Assembly (NCBI GenBank): GCA_946482595.1
Contig: CAMLSD010000095.1
Location: forward strand, 1-18,061
Reading direction: 5' to 3'
From: an uncultured Comamonadaceae bacterium
GTDB taxonomy: Bacteria > Pseudomonadota > Gammaproteobacteria > Burkholderiales > Burkholderiaceae
DNA length: 18,061 nt
The notes under the pieces were generated by a model that was given only the letters and a program-made list of their open reading frames with translations, did no database searches and was not told the origin of the DNA. Below, piece by piece: positions 1-8,211 of this stretch. The position numbers were made by a program, and so were the translations under genes. Every line of letters begins with the position of its first letter. Position 1 is the stretch's first letter.

Positions 1-10
1 AAGCGGACAA

Positions 11-36
11 GGCAAGGCCACCTGCGTGGCCTTGCC
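11..36. repeat. Perfect 11-bp inverted repeat (hairpin)
   Basis: Arms GGCAAGGCCAC (11-21) and GTGGCCTTGCC (26-36) are exact reverse complements around a 4-base loop CTGC. A weaker hairpin, CTTGGC (50-55) with GCCAAG (62-67), follows. No T-run follows on either strand, so a terminator role is not supported. It is probably part of an intergenic palindromic element cut by the window edge. Confidence 0.7.
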
Positions 37-117
37 CCGCTGGAGCCGGCTTGGCCTGCAAGCCAAGTCGTGGACCGAGTTTGCCCCCTTCCCGCCCGGA
101 CCGAGCAGCGCAAGGGA

Positions 118-137
118 GTTTCCGTGCCGACGGAAAC
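118..137. repeat. Perfect 8-bp inverted repeat (hairpin)
   Basis: Arms GTTTCCGT (118-125) and ACGGAAAC (130-137) are exact reverse complements around loop GCCG. It sits in the same non-coding block as the 11-36 hairpin and the dispersed repeat at 236-305. There is no T-tract and no adjacent gene start, so its function is unknown. Confidence 0.6.
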
Positions 138-235
138 CGAGCACTCCGGTGTGGCCTTTTCTTTGGTTCCTCTATTTTGGCCACGCAAAAGAAAGGGACT
201 CGCCCGCCGGGGCGAACTCCCGGCTCGCCCCGCCA

Positions 236-305
236 GGGGCGAAACACAGCGCCACCCGGCACAGCCGCGCCACGCCACAGCACACCCTCTCCCCAATCCT
301 CTAAC
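236..305 (+). repeat. Dispersed composite repeat, left copy
   Basis: This 70-base block begins GGGGCGAAACACAGCGCCAC and ends with CCTCTCCCCAATCCTCTAAC. It aligns without gaps to the minus strand of 9881-9950, with about 58 of 70 positions identical by hand count. It is preceded by a TCGCCCC/GGGGCGA hairpin (225-242), as the other copy is preceded by a longer form of the same hairpin. The palindromic CCCTCTCCCGC end seen in the right copy is degenerate here. Confidence 0.8.
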
Positions 306-391
306 GGCGCCACAAAACGACATCGAAGCGACTCGAAGCACACCCATCCCGTTCACAAAAGCGAAGGGATCGACCCGCTGCGACCGACCCC

Positions 392-2221
392 TCAAGCTGC
401 GCGCGGCACCAGTGTCAGGCGTGCAGTCACCGCGGCTGCGCCCGGCTCGCGCACGCAGGCCACCCAATGCCCCTCGCCCACCTCCACCATCTCGGGCGCG
501 CCTGCAACGGGCACGCCGGCGTCGAACCACTCACGGCCCTCGATCGCCTGGGGCCCGATCATCTGCCGATGCCTGAGACGAAAGCCTGCGTCGCCCAGCG
601 GTTCCAGCCGGGGGGCCGCGGCCAGCAAGGCGCGCGTGTACGGATGGGCCGGACGATCGAACAGGGCATCGCGCGGCGCCAGTTCAACCACGTGGCCTCG
701 ATGCATCACCGCCACACGGTCGGCGATGCTCTCGACCACCCCCAGGTCGTGCGACACGAACAGACAGGCAAACCCATGCCGTGCCTGCAGCTGACGCAAC
801 AGATCGAGCACCTGCTTCTGCACGGTGGCATCGAGCGCCGACACCGGCTCGTCGGCCACGACCACCTGCGGCCCGGGAATCACGGCGCGCGCGATCGCCA
901 CGCGCTGGCGCTGTCCGCCCGAAATCTGGTGCGGCAGGCGGTCGGCCAGCTCGGCGGGCAAGCCCGCTTCCTGCAGCAGCGCCAGCGCACGACGGCGGCG
1001 TTCGGCGGCATCCAGGCGGCGGTCGTGCCGCAGCGGCTCGGCCACGATGTCGACCAGCCGCATGCGCGGGTCGAGCGAGGAGTACGGGTCCTGGAACACG
1101 ATCTGCACGGCGCGCTGAAAGCGCATGCGCCGCGCCCGGTCGAAGGTGGCGACGTCCTCGCCCTCGAACAGCAGGCTGCCGCCGCTGGGCCGCGCCAGCT
1201 GGGTGAGCACCCGCGCCACGGTCGTCTTGCCCGAACCCGACTCGCCGACCACGGCCAGCGTCTCGTGGGCATGCAGGGCCAGGCTCACGCCTTTGACCGC
1301 ATCGACCGGTGCGGCCTTGCGAAACCACTGGCGCGGCCCGGCAAAGCTCACCCGCAGATGGCTGGTCTCGACCACCGGCCGGCCGGTGGGCAGGCTGCGT
1401 GCGGGCTGGCGCGACGGCAGCGCGTCGAGCAGCCGGCGCGTGTAGGCCTCACGCGGACGCAGCAGGATGTCTTCGGTGCGTCCCGACTCGATCACGCGGC
1501 CGGCCTGCATCACCACCACACGGGTGGCGCGTTCGGCGACCAGGGCCAGGTCATGGCTGATCATCAGCACGGCCGTACCCGAGGCCTGTGTCAGCTCGCC
1601 CATCAGGTCGAGCACCTCGCGTTGCACCAGCATGTCCAGCGCCGTGGTGGGCTCGTCGGCGATCAGCAGCCGGGGCCGCGGCAGCATCACCGAGGCCAGC
1701 ATGATGCGCTGACGCATCCCGCCCGAGAACTCGTGCGGGTAGGCCTGCAGGCAGCGCAGTGGGTCGGCCACCTTCACCCGGCGCAGCATCTCGATGCACC
1801 GCTCGCGGATCTCGCGTTCGCCAAGACGGGTGTGCAGGCGCAGCGCCTCGGCCATCTGGTCGCCGATGCGCAGCGCCGGGTTCAGCGACACCAGCGGCTC
1901 CTGGAAGACCATGCCGATGCGTGCGCCACGCACCTCGCGCCATTGCGCGGGGGTCAGGCCCGCCATCGAGCGCCCTTCGAAGCGGATGTCGCCTCCCGCC
2001 ACACGGGCACCGTCGGGCAGCAGCCCCAGCACGGCACGTGCGGTGAGGCTCTTGCCGCTGCCCGACTCGCCCACGATGGCCACCACTTCACCGGCGGCCA
2101 CCTCGACACTGGCGCCGCAGACCGCGGGCCGGCCTTCGCCGAAGACCACATCCAGGCGCTCGATGTTCAGCAGGGCGGCGCCCGGTTCATTCACGGACTC
2201 GTTCATCGGATTCACGTTCAT
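392..2221 (-). CDS. Dipeptide/oligopeptide ABC transporter, fused double ATPase subunit
   Basis: This 609-residue protein has two complete ABC ATPase domains in one chain, like GsiA or a DppD-DppF fusion. It powers uptake through the two permeases encoded just upstream. Domain 1 has Walker A GESGSGKS (51-58), signature FSGGMRQR (165-172), Walker B LLIADEPTTALD (185-196) and switch His223. Domain 2 has Walker A GESGSGKT (326-333), signature ISGGQRQR (433-440), Walker B VVVADEPVSALD (453-464) and His491. The GHWVAC stretch near 584-589 looks like the end of the C-terminal oligo/dipeptide-transporter (oligo_HPY) region. The start is the ATG at 2221, which overlaps the permease stop as ATGA and implies translational coupling. 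The frame stays open to 2953, but that part only shadows the permease. Function class is certain; the substrate is inferred from the operon. Confidence 0.95.
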   Translation of the reverse strand: MNVNPMNESVNEPGAALLNIERLDVVFGEGRPAVCGASVEVAAGEVVAIVGESGSGKSLTARAVLGLLPDGARVAGGDIRFEGRSMAGLTPAQWREVRGARIGMVFQEPLVSLNPALRIGDQMAEALRLHTRLGEREIRERCIEMLRRVKVADPLRCLQAYPHEFSGGMRQRIMLASVMLPRPRLLIADEPTTALDMLVQREVLDLMGELTQASGTAVLMISHDLALVAERATRVVVMQAGRVIESGRTEDILLRPREAYTRRLLDALPSRQPARSLPTGRPVVETSHLRVSFAGPRQWFRKAAPVDAVKGVSLALHAHETLAVVGESGSGKTTVARVLTQLARPSGGSLLFEGEDVATFDRARRMRFQRAVQIVFQDPYSSLDPRMRLVDIVAEPLRHDRRLDAAERRRRALALLQEAGLPAELADRLPHQISGGQRQRVAIARAVIPGPQVVVADEPVSALDATVQKQVLDLLRQLQARHGFACLFVSHDLGVVESIADRVAVMHRGHVVELAPRDALFDRPAHPYTRALLAAAPRLEPLGDAGFRLRHRQMIGPQAIEGREWFDAGVPVAGAPEMVEVGEGHWVACVREPGAAAVTARLTLVPRAA

Positions 2222-3051
2222 TGCCCCTGCATGCGAGGATCGGCCCAGTCGCGCACCGCGTCGCCGAACAGGTTGACACCCAGCAGCGCCACCGAAATGC
2301 ACAACCCCGGCAGCACGCCAAGCCACGGGGCCTCCTCGATGGTTGCCCGGCTGTCGGCAAGCATGCCGCCCCAGCTCGGTGCCGGCGGCGGCACGCCCAG
2401 CCCCAGGAAGCTCAGCGCACTCTCGGACAGCAGCACCCAGCCGAACATCGAGGTCGTCAGCACCGTCAGCGGCGGCACGCAAGCCGGCAGCACGTGGCGC
2501 ACCAGCGTGTACAGCCCGGAGTTGCCCATGGTGCGCGAGGCCTCGACGTACTCTTTCTCGCGGATCGACAGCACGCTGCCACGCACCACACGCACAACCG
2601 ACGGCAGGAAGGCCAGCGCCAGCGCCATCACCACGCCCCAGCGGCTCGGCCCGAACGTGGCGATGATCGCCAGCGCGAACAGCAGTCCGGGAAAGGCCAG
2701 CAGCACGTCGTTGAACGCCATGAACACGGTGTCGAACCAGCCGCGGGCATAGCCGGTCAGCGTGCCCAGCACCGCCCCGGCCGTCACCGCCAGCAGCACC
2801 GTGACCACACTGACCGACACGCTCGTGGCCGCACCGGCCAGCAGGCGGCTGAGCACGTCGCGGCCCAGGTCGTCGGTCCCCAGCCAGTGCTGGGCGGAAG
2901 GCGCCGCCATGCGGGCCATGAAATCGGGGGCATTGGGGTCGGCCGGCTGCCACACGCTGCCGACCAGGGCCGCGGCCATGACAAGCGCCAGCAACACGCC
3001 GCCCACCACCGCATTGGGGCGCCGCCGCAGCAGACGCGCAAGACGGGACAT
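2218..3051 (-). CDS. ABC transporter permease, DppC/GsiD type
   Basis: This inner-membrane permease has about 277 residues and several hydrophobic segments. It shows the DppC-family hallmark HWLGTDDLGRDVLSRLLAGA after the first transmembrane helix. The cytoplasmic EAA-type loop, around EYVEASRTMGNSGLYTLVRHVLP, docks onto the ATPase; near the end come ALSFLGLGVPPPAPSWGGM and a C-terminal DPRM. It would pair with the DppB-type permease encoded directly upstream. I chose the ATG at 3051. A GTG at 3060 is equally possible: it overlaps the upstream stop as GTGA and adds three residues. The stop overlaps the ATPase start by four bases. Confidence 0.93.
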   Translation of the reverse strand: MSRLARLLRRRPNAVVGGVLLALVMAAALVGSVWQPADPNAPDFMARMAAPSAQHWLGTDDLGRDVLSRLLAGAATSVSVSVVTVLLAVTAGAVLGTLTGYARGWFDTVFMAFNDVLLAFPGLLFALAIIATFGPSRWGVVMALALAFLPSVVRVVRGSVLSIREKEYVEASRTMGNSGLYTLVRHVLPACVPPLTVLTTSMFGWVLLSESALSFLGLGVPPPAPSWGGMLADSRATIEEAPWLGVLPGLCISVALLGVNLFGDAVRDWADPRMQGQ

Positions 3052-3056
3052 GGTTT

Positions 3057-3998
3057 TCACAAGGTCACCCGCGGGTCGAAGAGAGGATAGGCGAGGTCCA
3101 CCACCAGGTTGACCACGGCATAGACGAAGGCGATGAACATCAGGCAGCCCTGGATGACGGGGTAGTCGCGCGCATAGATCGCATCGACCAGCAGACGGCC
3201 CAGTCCGGGCAACGTGAACACGGTCTCGACCACGGCCGCACCGCCCAGCAGATTGCCCAGGATGAGGCCGATCAGCGTCCAGGTGGGCGCAAACGCGTTG
3301 GGCAGGGCATGGCGGAACAGCACCGAGCGCTCGCTTGCGCCCTTGGCGCGGGCATGGGTGATGTACTCGAGCCGCAGGACATCCACCGTGCTGGCCCGGG
3401 CCATGCGCGCGATGGTGCCGGTCTCGACCAGCACCAGCGTGAGCACCGGCAGCGCCATGACCTGCAGGGCGGCCCAGGCGTCCTCGCCAAAGGGCACATA
3501 GCCCACCACGGGCACCCACTGCAGCACCATGCCGAACACCAGCAGCAGCATCAGGCCCAGCCAGAAGCTCGGGATGGACAGCAGTGCCGTCGACAGCCCC
3601 ACCACCGCCAGGTCCGGCCAGCGGTTCTGGCGCCATGCAGCCAGCAACCCCAGCGGCACGGCCAGCACAGCGGCCAGGCCCACGGCCACCAGCACGATCA
3701 GCGCGGTGACCTGGAAGCGGTCCCAGATCAGGGCCGCCACGGGCAGTTGCGTCGAGATCGACAGGCCGAACTCCCCTGTGACCATCTGCGCCAGCCAGCG
3801 ACCGAACTGCACCGCCACCGGCTGATCCAGGCCGAGCCGCTGGCGCAGGTCCGCCACGGCGGCGGGGTTGTCGACATCACCCAGCAGGATCTGGACCGGG
3901 TCGCCGGGGATCGACCGGATCAGCACGAACACGATCACGCTGACCATCAGCAGCGACAGCAGCGCCATCGCCACACGCTTGAGCAGAAAGTGGAGCAT
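3057..3998 (-). CDS. ABC transporter permease, DppB/GsiC type
   Basis: This 313-residue protein opens with the DppB-family N-terminus (LLKRVAMALLSLLMVSVIVFVLIRSIPGDPV), a first membrane helix followed by the conserved PGDP turn. The large periplasmic loop contains LRQRLGLDQPVAVQFGRWL. The EAA loop, starting EYITHARAKGASERSVLFRH, spans about residues 211-240, followed by ETVFTLPGLGRLL (258-270). It forms the transmembrane channel with the DppC-type partner. The start lies nine bases after the stop of the binding-protein gene and the end abuts or overlaps the next permease, so all four transporter parts are co-transcribed. Confidence 0.95.
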   Translation of the reverse strand: MLHFLLKRVAMALLSLLMVSVIVFVLIRSIPGDPVQILLGDVDNPAAVADLRQRLGLDQPVAVQFGRWLAQMVTGEFGLSISTQLPVAALIWDRFQVTALIVLVAVGLAAVLAVPLGLLAAWRQNRWPDLAVVGLSTALLSIPSFWLGLMLLLVFGMVLQWVPVVGYVPFGEDAWAALQVMALPVLTLVLVETGTIARMARASTVDVLRLEYITHARAKGASERSVLFRHALPNAFAPTWTLIGLILGNLLGGAAVVETVFTLPGLGRLLVDAIYARDYPVIQGCLMFIAFVYAVVNLVVDLAYPLFDPRVTL

Positions 3999-4007
3999 GG
4001 CAGCGAC

Positions 4008-5585
4008 TCAGGGGGTGGCCAGCTTCACGCCCCACAGCCTTTCCTTGCCGGCGGCCCATGACTTGTAGCCGCTGACACGCTGGGTGTGCGCAAATTCGTC
4101 GGTCGAGTTGAACAGCATCACCAGCGGCACGTCCTCGAGCATCATGCGGTGCAGTCGGTCGAAGATGGCCTGGCGCTGCGGACGCTCGGCCACCTTGAAG
4201 CTCTCGTCGAGCAGGGCCAGCGCCTGCGGGTTGTCCCAGACCTTGCGCGGCTGGGTGTCCTTGGGGCCGGCCATCGATTCGAAAGCCAGTGCCGGGTCCA
4301 GGCGTGCCGAGTAGCCGAAGGCCATCACCTGGTACTGCCCCTTGGTGTATCGCTCGAGCTGCGCGCCCCACTCCAGCACCTCCAGCTCCAGGTTCAGCCC
4401 GGCCTGCCTGGCCATGGCCTGCGCGATCAGCGCGGCGTTGTACATGTCCCCGTAGCGCTTGTTGGTCATCAGCTTGATGGGTGCGCCGGCATAGCCTGCT
4501 TCCTTGAGCAGGGCACGTGCGCGCTCGACGTCGGTCTTGTGGCCCTCCCGCTGCACGGCACCGTAGTAGGCGCTGGTCTTGGGCACGATGGATGCGTTGG
4601 CGGGCGCAGCATCACCCGTGACGACCTTGACCAGCTGGTCCACGTCGATCGCCAGGGCCAGCGCGCGGCGGATGCGCACATCCTTGAGCACGGGGTCGCG
4701 TGTCTGCAGCAGCAGGGTCGTGGTCGAGTTCGTCAGGTGCCCGCCCAGCACGATGCCGGGCTTGCGGGCCAGGTCCTGGCGCGACTCGCGGCTCAGGTAG
4801 GGCAGTACGTCGACATCGCCACGCTGCAAGGCGGCCTTGGCCACCGCCTCGTCCGGGATGAAGACAAACCGCACCCCGTCCACGTGCACCGTCTTGTTGC
4901 CGGTGTAGCCATCGCGCTCGCCGTCGCGCGGCTTGTAGTCGGCGAACCGCTTGAGCTCGATGTACTGCCCGCGCCGCCAGTCCCGGATGGTGAAGGGCCC
5001 GGTGGCCACCGGCGCCTTCCATGAGCCGTCGGCATTGATCGAATCGCGGTGCAGGATCGCGCCGCCGCCGCACTGCACGGCCGCCATCTCGGTCAGGAAC
5101 ATGGCATTCGGTACGCTGAGGCGGAAGTCCACGGTACGCGCATCGCGTGCCACCACGTCCTCGATCTTGCTGCGGCCGCGGCCGTCGAACTGCGACAGGC
5201 ACTGCCAGCCAGTGGCCGGGTCGAGGTAGCGCTTCCAGGTCCAGACCACATCAGCGGCCGTGAGCAGCGCGCCGTTGTGGAACTTCACGTCGGGCCGCAG
5301 CGTGAAGGTGTAGCCCAGGCCGTCGCGCGAGACCTCGACCTTGTCGGCCAGCATCGGGCCGACCGATCCGTCCTCGCGATGCGCCACCAGACCTTCGACC
5401 AGGTGCTGCAGCACGGTGTCCGAATTGCTGTCGCGGTTGACACCGGGGTTGACCCCGCGGATGTCGGCATTCATGGCCACGCGGATCACGTTGCCGGTGT
5501 CGGTCTGGGCCAGGGCCGGGCCGGTGGCGCCGATCCACAGGGCCGCCAGGCCGGTGACAGCCCGCGAGATGGAGGGATGGGTCAT
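4008..5585 (-). CDS. Periplasmic peptide-type substrate-binding protein (SBP family 5)
   Basis: This 525-residue solute-binding protein should deliver substrate to the permease pair. The N-terminus is a Sec signal peptide: a hydrophobic stretch ending in GPALA, with probable cleavage before QTDTG at about residue 26. The mature part has the family-5 pattern: VLQHLVEGLVA near the N-terminus, LADKVEVSRDGLGYTFTLRPDVKFHNG, then LTAADVVWTWKRYLDP, and later VLKDVRIRRALALAIDVDQL. The ATG at 5585 has a good AGGAG ribosome site about seven bases upstream. The frame extends 27 codons further to 5666, but that part lacks signal-peptide character and overlaps the upstream gene. Family members bind peptides, but also opines, nickel or glutathione, so the ligand must be inferred from the neighbours. 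Confidence 0.94.
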   Translation of the reverse strand: MTHPSISRAVTGLAALWIGATGPALAQTDTGNVIRVAMNADIRGVNPGVNRDSNSDTVLQHLVEGLVAHREDGSVGPMLADKVEVSRDGLGYTFTLRPDVKFHNGALLTAADVVWTWKRYLDPATGWQCLSQFDGRGRSKIEDVVARDARTVDFRLSVPNAMFLTEMAAVQCGGGAILHRDSINADGSWKAPVATGPFTIRDWRRGQYIELKRFADYKPRDGERDGYTGNKTVHVDGVRFVFIPDEAVAKAALQRGDVDVLPYLSRESRQDLARKPGIVLGGHLTNSTTTLLLQTRDPVLKDVRIRRALALAIDVDQLVKVVTGDAAPANASIVPKTSAYYGAVQREGHKTDVERARALLKEAGYAGAPIKLMTNKRYGDMYNAALIAQAMARQAGLNLELEVLEWGAQLERYTKGQYQVMAFGYSARLDPALAFESMAGPKDTQPRKVWDNPQALALLDESFKVAERPQRQAIFDRLHRMMLEDVPLVMLFNSTDEFAHTQRVSGYKSWAAGKERLWGVKLATP

Positions 5586-5611
5586 GGTGTGTCTCCTGCC
5601 GGATATGGGAC

Positions 5612-6721
5612 TTACAGCGTGTATTCGGTGTAGCGGTGCTCGGCGAACGGTGTGGGCGCAATCCACATGCGGCGCGCGGCGGGCTCCATCACGATGGTGG
5701 CCACGGTGGCCGAGGTGGCCCCGCCGGGCCCGGCGCTCGGGCTGCGGCAGACGGCACGCGGCGCACCGAAACGATCGGACAGCGCCGCGATCACGTCCTC
5801 GCGGGTGATGCTTCCTCCACGCGCCAGCTGCGCCTGCAGGGCCTGCGTGACGCGGCGGTCGCGATACAGCGAGTCGGGCGAGGTCTCCAGGCTGCGGTCA
5901 TGCACCCGCGCCAGCGCGCCGGGGGTCTTGAAGTGGTTGGCATGCACGATCAGGCCGTGTTCGGGCATCTGCCAGAAGACCTCGCCCGGGCAGGTCTCCA
6001 GGCTCACGGCCTCGCCCTGTGCATCACTCACGATGATGTTGTTGGACACCGTGCGTTCGCTGCGGAACACCACCGACAGTGCCTGGGCAAGGAGGGTCGA
6101 CTTCAGGATGGCCCGACGGATCAGCGGCAGCGGCACGCCCGCGCGGCTGCCGTCCTGCGCCGACTTGAGGAAGTTCCCGGTGGTGGCGATGCCATGCTCG
6201 TTGAAGCCCGCGCGTGCCAGCATGCCCGCCTCGACGAAGGTCAGCATGGCCGGGCCGTCGGCAGGCCGCACACGCAGAACCACACCCAGCGCGGCACTCT
6301 CGACACGCCAGTCCCAGTTCTGCGCATGGATCAGCCGTCCATCGCGGCTGGCCTCGGGCAGCACCACGACACCGGTGCAGCCGTCCGGCGGTTCCGTGGC
6401 ACTGAGCCTGTCGTGCGCATAGAGCAGTTCGCTGCGCGCATTGAGCGCCACGATGTCCTCGACTGGCACCTCGGCGCCGCGCGCGACCCCTTCGATCTCG
6501 GCCAGCGAGCCGGGGTCATAGGCGGCGATGCGCGGGACGAATTGCGCGGCCAGCACACGGGTGCGGGCCCAGTCGAGGCCGACCTTCTCGTACGCGGCAC
6601 GGTAGGTGGCCAGGCTTTGGGCGATGCGCTCTCCGGCCAGGCGACCGTACTGGTGGCCACAATCGGCCGGGCTGCCTTCCAGATCGATCAGCGGAAAGGC
6701 GTCAGGGGCTTGCAGACTCAT
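5612..6721 (-). CDS. C45-family Ntn-hydrolase (penicillin acyltransferase-like amidase)
   Basis: The protein has about 369 residues and resembles acyl-CoA:6-aminopenicillanic acid acyltransferase (IAT). These enzymes cut themselves at a Gly-Cys bond and use the freed Cys as nucleophile on amides. The key motif is DGCTG, with the predicted cleavage between Gly114 and Cys115, followed by AQNWDW with Asp137. Fungal IAT has the same arrangement (DGCT, then QNWD with its catalytic Asp). Other family-like parts are NARSELLYA before the cut, SNNIIVSDAQGEAVSLE (a candidate oxyanion-Asn region) and HANHF. No signal peptide is visible, so it should act in the cytoplasm. It sits between the dehydrogenase and transporter genes, suggesting it splits an imported amide. 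I chose ATG 6721 because it matches the usual family N-terminus; ATG 6742, overlapping the upstream stop, would add seven residues. Confidence 0.9.
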   Translation of the reverse strand: MSLQAPDAFPLIDLEGSPADCGHQYGRLAGERIAQSLATYRAAYEKVGLDWARTRVLAAQFVPRIAAYDPGSLAEIEGVARGAEVPVEDIVALNARSELLYAHDRLSATEPPDGCTGVVVLPEASRDGRLIHAQNWDWRVESAALGVVLRVRPADGPAMLTFVEAGMLARAGFNEHGIATTGNFLKSAQDGSRAGVPLPLIRRAILKSTLLAQALSVVFRSERTVSNNIIVSDAQGEAVSLETCPGEVFWQMPEHGLIVHANHFKTPGALARVHDRSLETSPDSLYRDRRVTQALQAQLARGGSITREDVIAALSDRFGAPRAVCRSPSAGPGGATSATVATIVMEPAARRMWIAPTPFAEHRYTEYTL

Positions 6722-6735
6722 GATGGGCTCGGTTC

Positions 6736-8211
6736 TCAGCATTGGTGAACGAACTTGGTGGTGAGGTAGCTGTCCAGGCCCTCGATGCCTCCCTCACTGC
6801 CGTAGCCGCTTTCCTTCACGCCCCCAAAGGGCGTTTCCGGCGACGACACGGCAAAGGCATTGAAGGACAACATGCCCGTCTCCAGCTCGTTGGACAGGCG
6901 CAGCATCGCACGTGCATCGTGCGTGAAGGCATAGGCCGCCAGGCCGTAAGGCAGACGGTTTGCCTCGACGATCGCATCCTCGATGCGATCAAATGGCGCA
7001 ATGGTGGCCACCGGACCGAACGGCTCCTCATTGAGCAGGGCGCAATGCATGTCAGCTTCGGTGACGACGGTCGGTGCGTGGAACCAACCTTCGGACTCCA
7101 GCCGGTTGCCGCCGAACAGCACGCGCGCACCGCGCCCGCGCGCATCAGCCACGAGGCGTTCGACCGCGGCCAGCCGGCGCGGATTGGCCAGCGGCCCCAT
7201 CTGCGACGTCGACAGTGCACCATCGCCCACACGCAGATTGCGCGCGACGTCGACATACGCATCCACGAAGCGTCGGTACAGCCCGCGCGCCACCAGGAAG
7301 CGTGTGGGAGACACGCAGATCTGGCCGGCATTGCGATGCTTGGTCTGAGCGGACAGCCGGGCGGCCGCGATGGCGTCGGCATCGTCGAGCACCAGCACTG
7401 GCGCATGCCCGCCCAGCTCCATCGTGAGCCGCTTGACGCCGCCGGCCGCCAGCGCCGCCATCTGCTTGCCCACCGCCGTCGACCCGGTGAACGACAGCTT
7501 GCGGATCACGGGTGAAGCCACCAGCCGGGCCGACACCTCGGCCGGGTCGCCCATCACCACCTGCAGCACACCGGCCGGCAGGCCGGACTCCTCCAGGGCC
7601 TGGGCCAGATACAGGCAGGCACTGGGCGTTTCTTCGGACGGCTTGATGATGCACACGCAGCCCGCAGCCAGGGCACCCGCCACCTTGCGCGCCGGTGTGA
7701 CGACCGGGAAGTTCCATGGCGTGAAGGCCGCCACCGGGCCAACGGGTTCACGCAGCACCGTCATGCGGTGGCGGGGGTCACCGGGCACCACCCGGCCATA
7801 GGCCCGACGGCCTTCTTCGGCATACCACTCGAACACCTCGACCGCACGGGCCACTTCACTGCGCGCCTCGGCCAGCAGCTTGCCCTGCTCGGCCGTGATG
7901 GCCTGCGCGATGGCGTCACTGCGAGACTCGACCCACAGTGCCGCGCGGCGCAGCACGCGCGAGCGGTCCAGCGGCGCGGTGGCACGCCAGGCGGGCTGAG
8001 CCTTCGCGGCGGCACACAGGGCCTCGTCGAGGTCGTCGACACTGGCATGCTGCACACGGCCGATCGGCACGGCCGCCGCCGGGGTCCAGACCACGGTGTG
8101 ACCCGCGCCGCGACCTTCACGCCACACCCCGCCGATCCATTGGCGCAAGCGTCGGCCATCCTCGGCCAAGAAGGCGGGCGCCGTCTTCCACGGCATCGCC
8201 GCGGGCGTCAC
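6736..8211 (-). CDS. NAD(P)-dependent aldehyde dehydrogenase, succinate/ketoglutarate semialdehyde type
   Basis: This 491-residue protein has all the catalytic parts of the aldehyde dehydrogenase superfamily: PWNFP with Asn167, cofactor-binding KPSEETP with Lys190, FTGSTAVGK (241-249), general base Glu265 in MELGG, nucleophile Cys299 in NAGQICVSPTRF, and EEPFGPV with Glu396. The NAGQxCVSPTRF and FGGVKESGYGSEGG signatures resemble succinic and alpha-ketoglutaric semialdehyde dehydrogenases rather than CoA-acylating MmsA enzymes. It would oxidise the semialdehyde made by the upstream transaminase to a dicarboxylate. The GTG start at 8211 overlaps the transaminase stop as GTGA and is preceded by GAGG at about seven bases. 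An internal ATG at 8196 is the alternative. The exact chain length of the substrate cannot be read from the sequence. Confidence 0.93.
   Translation of the reverse strand: MTPAAMPWKTAPAFLAEDGRRLRQWIGGVWREGRGAGHTVVWTPAAAVPIGRVQHASVDDLDEALCAAAKAQPAWRATAPLDRSRVLRRAALWVESRSDAIAQAITAEQGKLLAEARSEVARAVEVFEWYAEEGRRAYGRVVPGDPRHRMTVLREPVGPVAAFTPWNFPVVTPARKVAGALAAGCVCIIKPSEETPSACLYLAQALEESGLPAGVLQVVMGDPAEVSARLVASPVIRKLSFTGSTAVGKQMAALAAGGVKRLTMELGGHAPVLVLDDADAIAAARLSAQTKHRNAGQICVSPTRFLVARGLYRRFVDAYVDVARNLRVGDGALSTSQMGPLANPRRLAAVERLVADARGRGARVLFGGNRLESEGWFHAPTVVTEADMHCALLNEEPFGPVATIAPFDRIEDAIVEANRLPYGLAAYAFTHDARAMLRLSNELETGMLSFNAFAVSSPETPFGGVKESGYGSEGGIEGLDSYLTTKFVHQC

Larger units (their letters stand above)
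1..391. other. Intergenic repeat-rich region downstream of the ABC operon
   Basis: No supported protein gene lies here. The open frames on the plus strand run through palindromes and have no family resemblance. The stretch holds a chain of hairpins (listed separately), an AT-richer island around 155-195 with TTTCTTT (158-164) opposite AAAGAAA (188-194), two TCGCCC-type hairpins (200-215 and 225-242), and one copy of a dispersed repeat (236-305). This resembles the repeat-filled intergenic spaces common in Burkholderiales. I see no clear rho-independent terminator for the operon that ends at 392. Confidence 0.6.

Noticed and set aside
467..2752. Plus-strand open frame of 761 codons
   Set aside because: It is antisense to the ABC ATPase and part of a permease, both with complete motifs. 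The translation is His/Gln/Arg-rich without domain character.
2222..2953. Upstream extension of the ATPase reading frame
   Set aside because: The extra 244 codons only shadow the DppC-type permease in another frame. The ATG at 2221 with ATGA overlap gives a normal ABC N-terminus.
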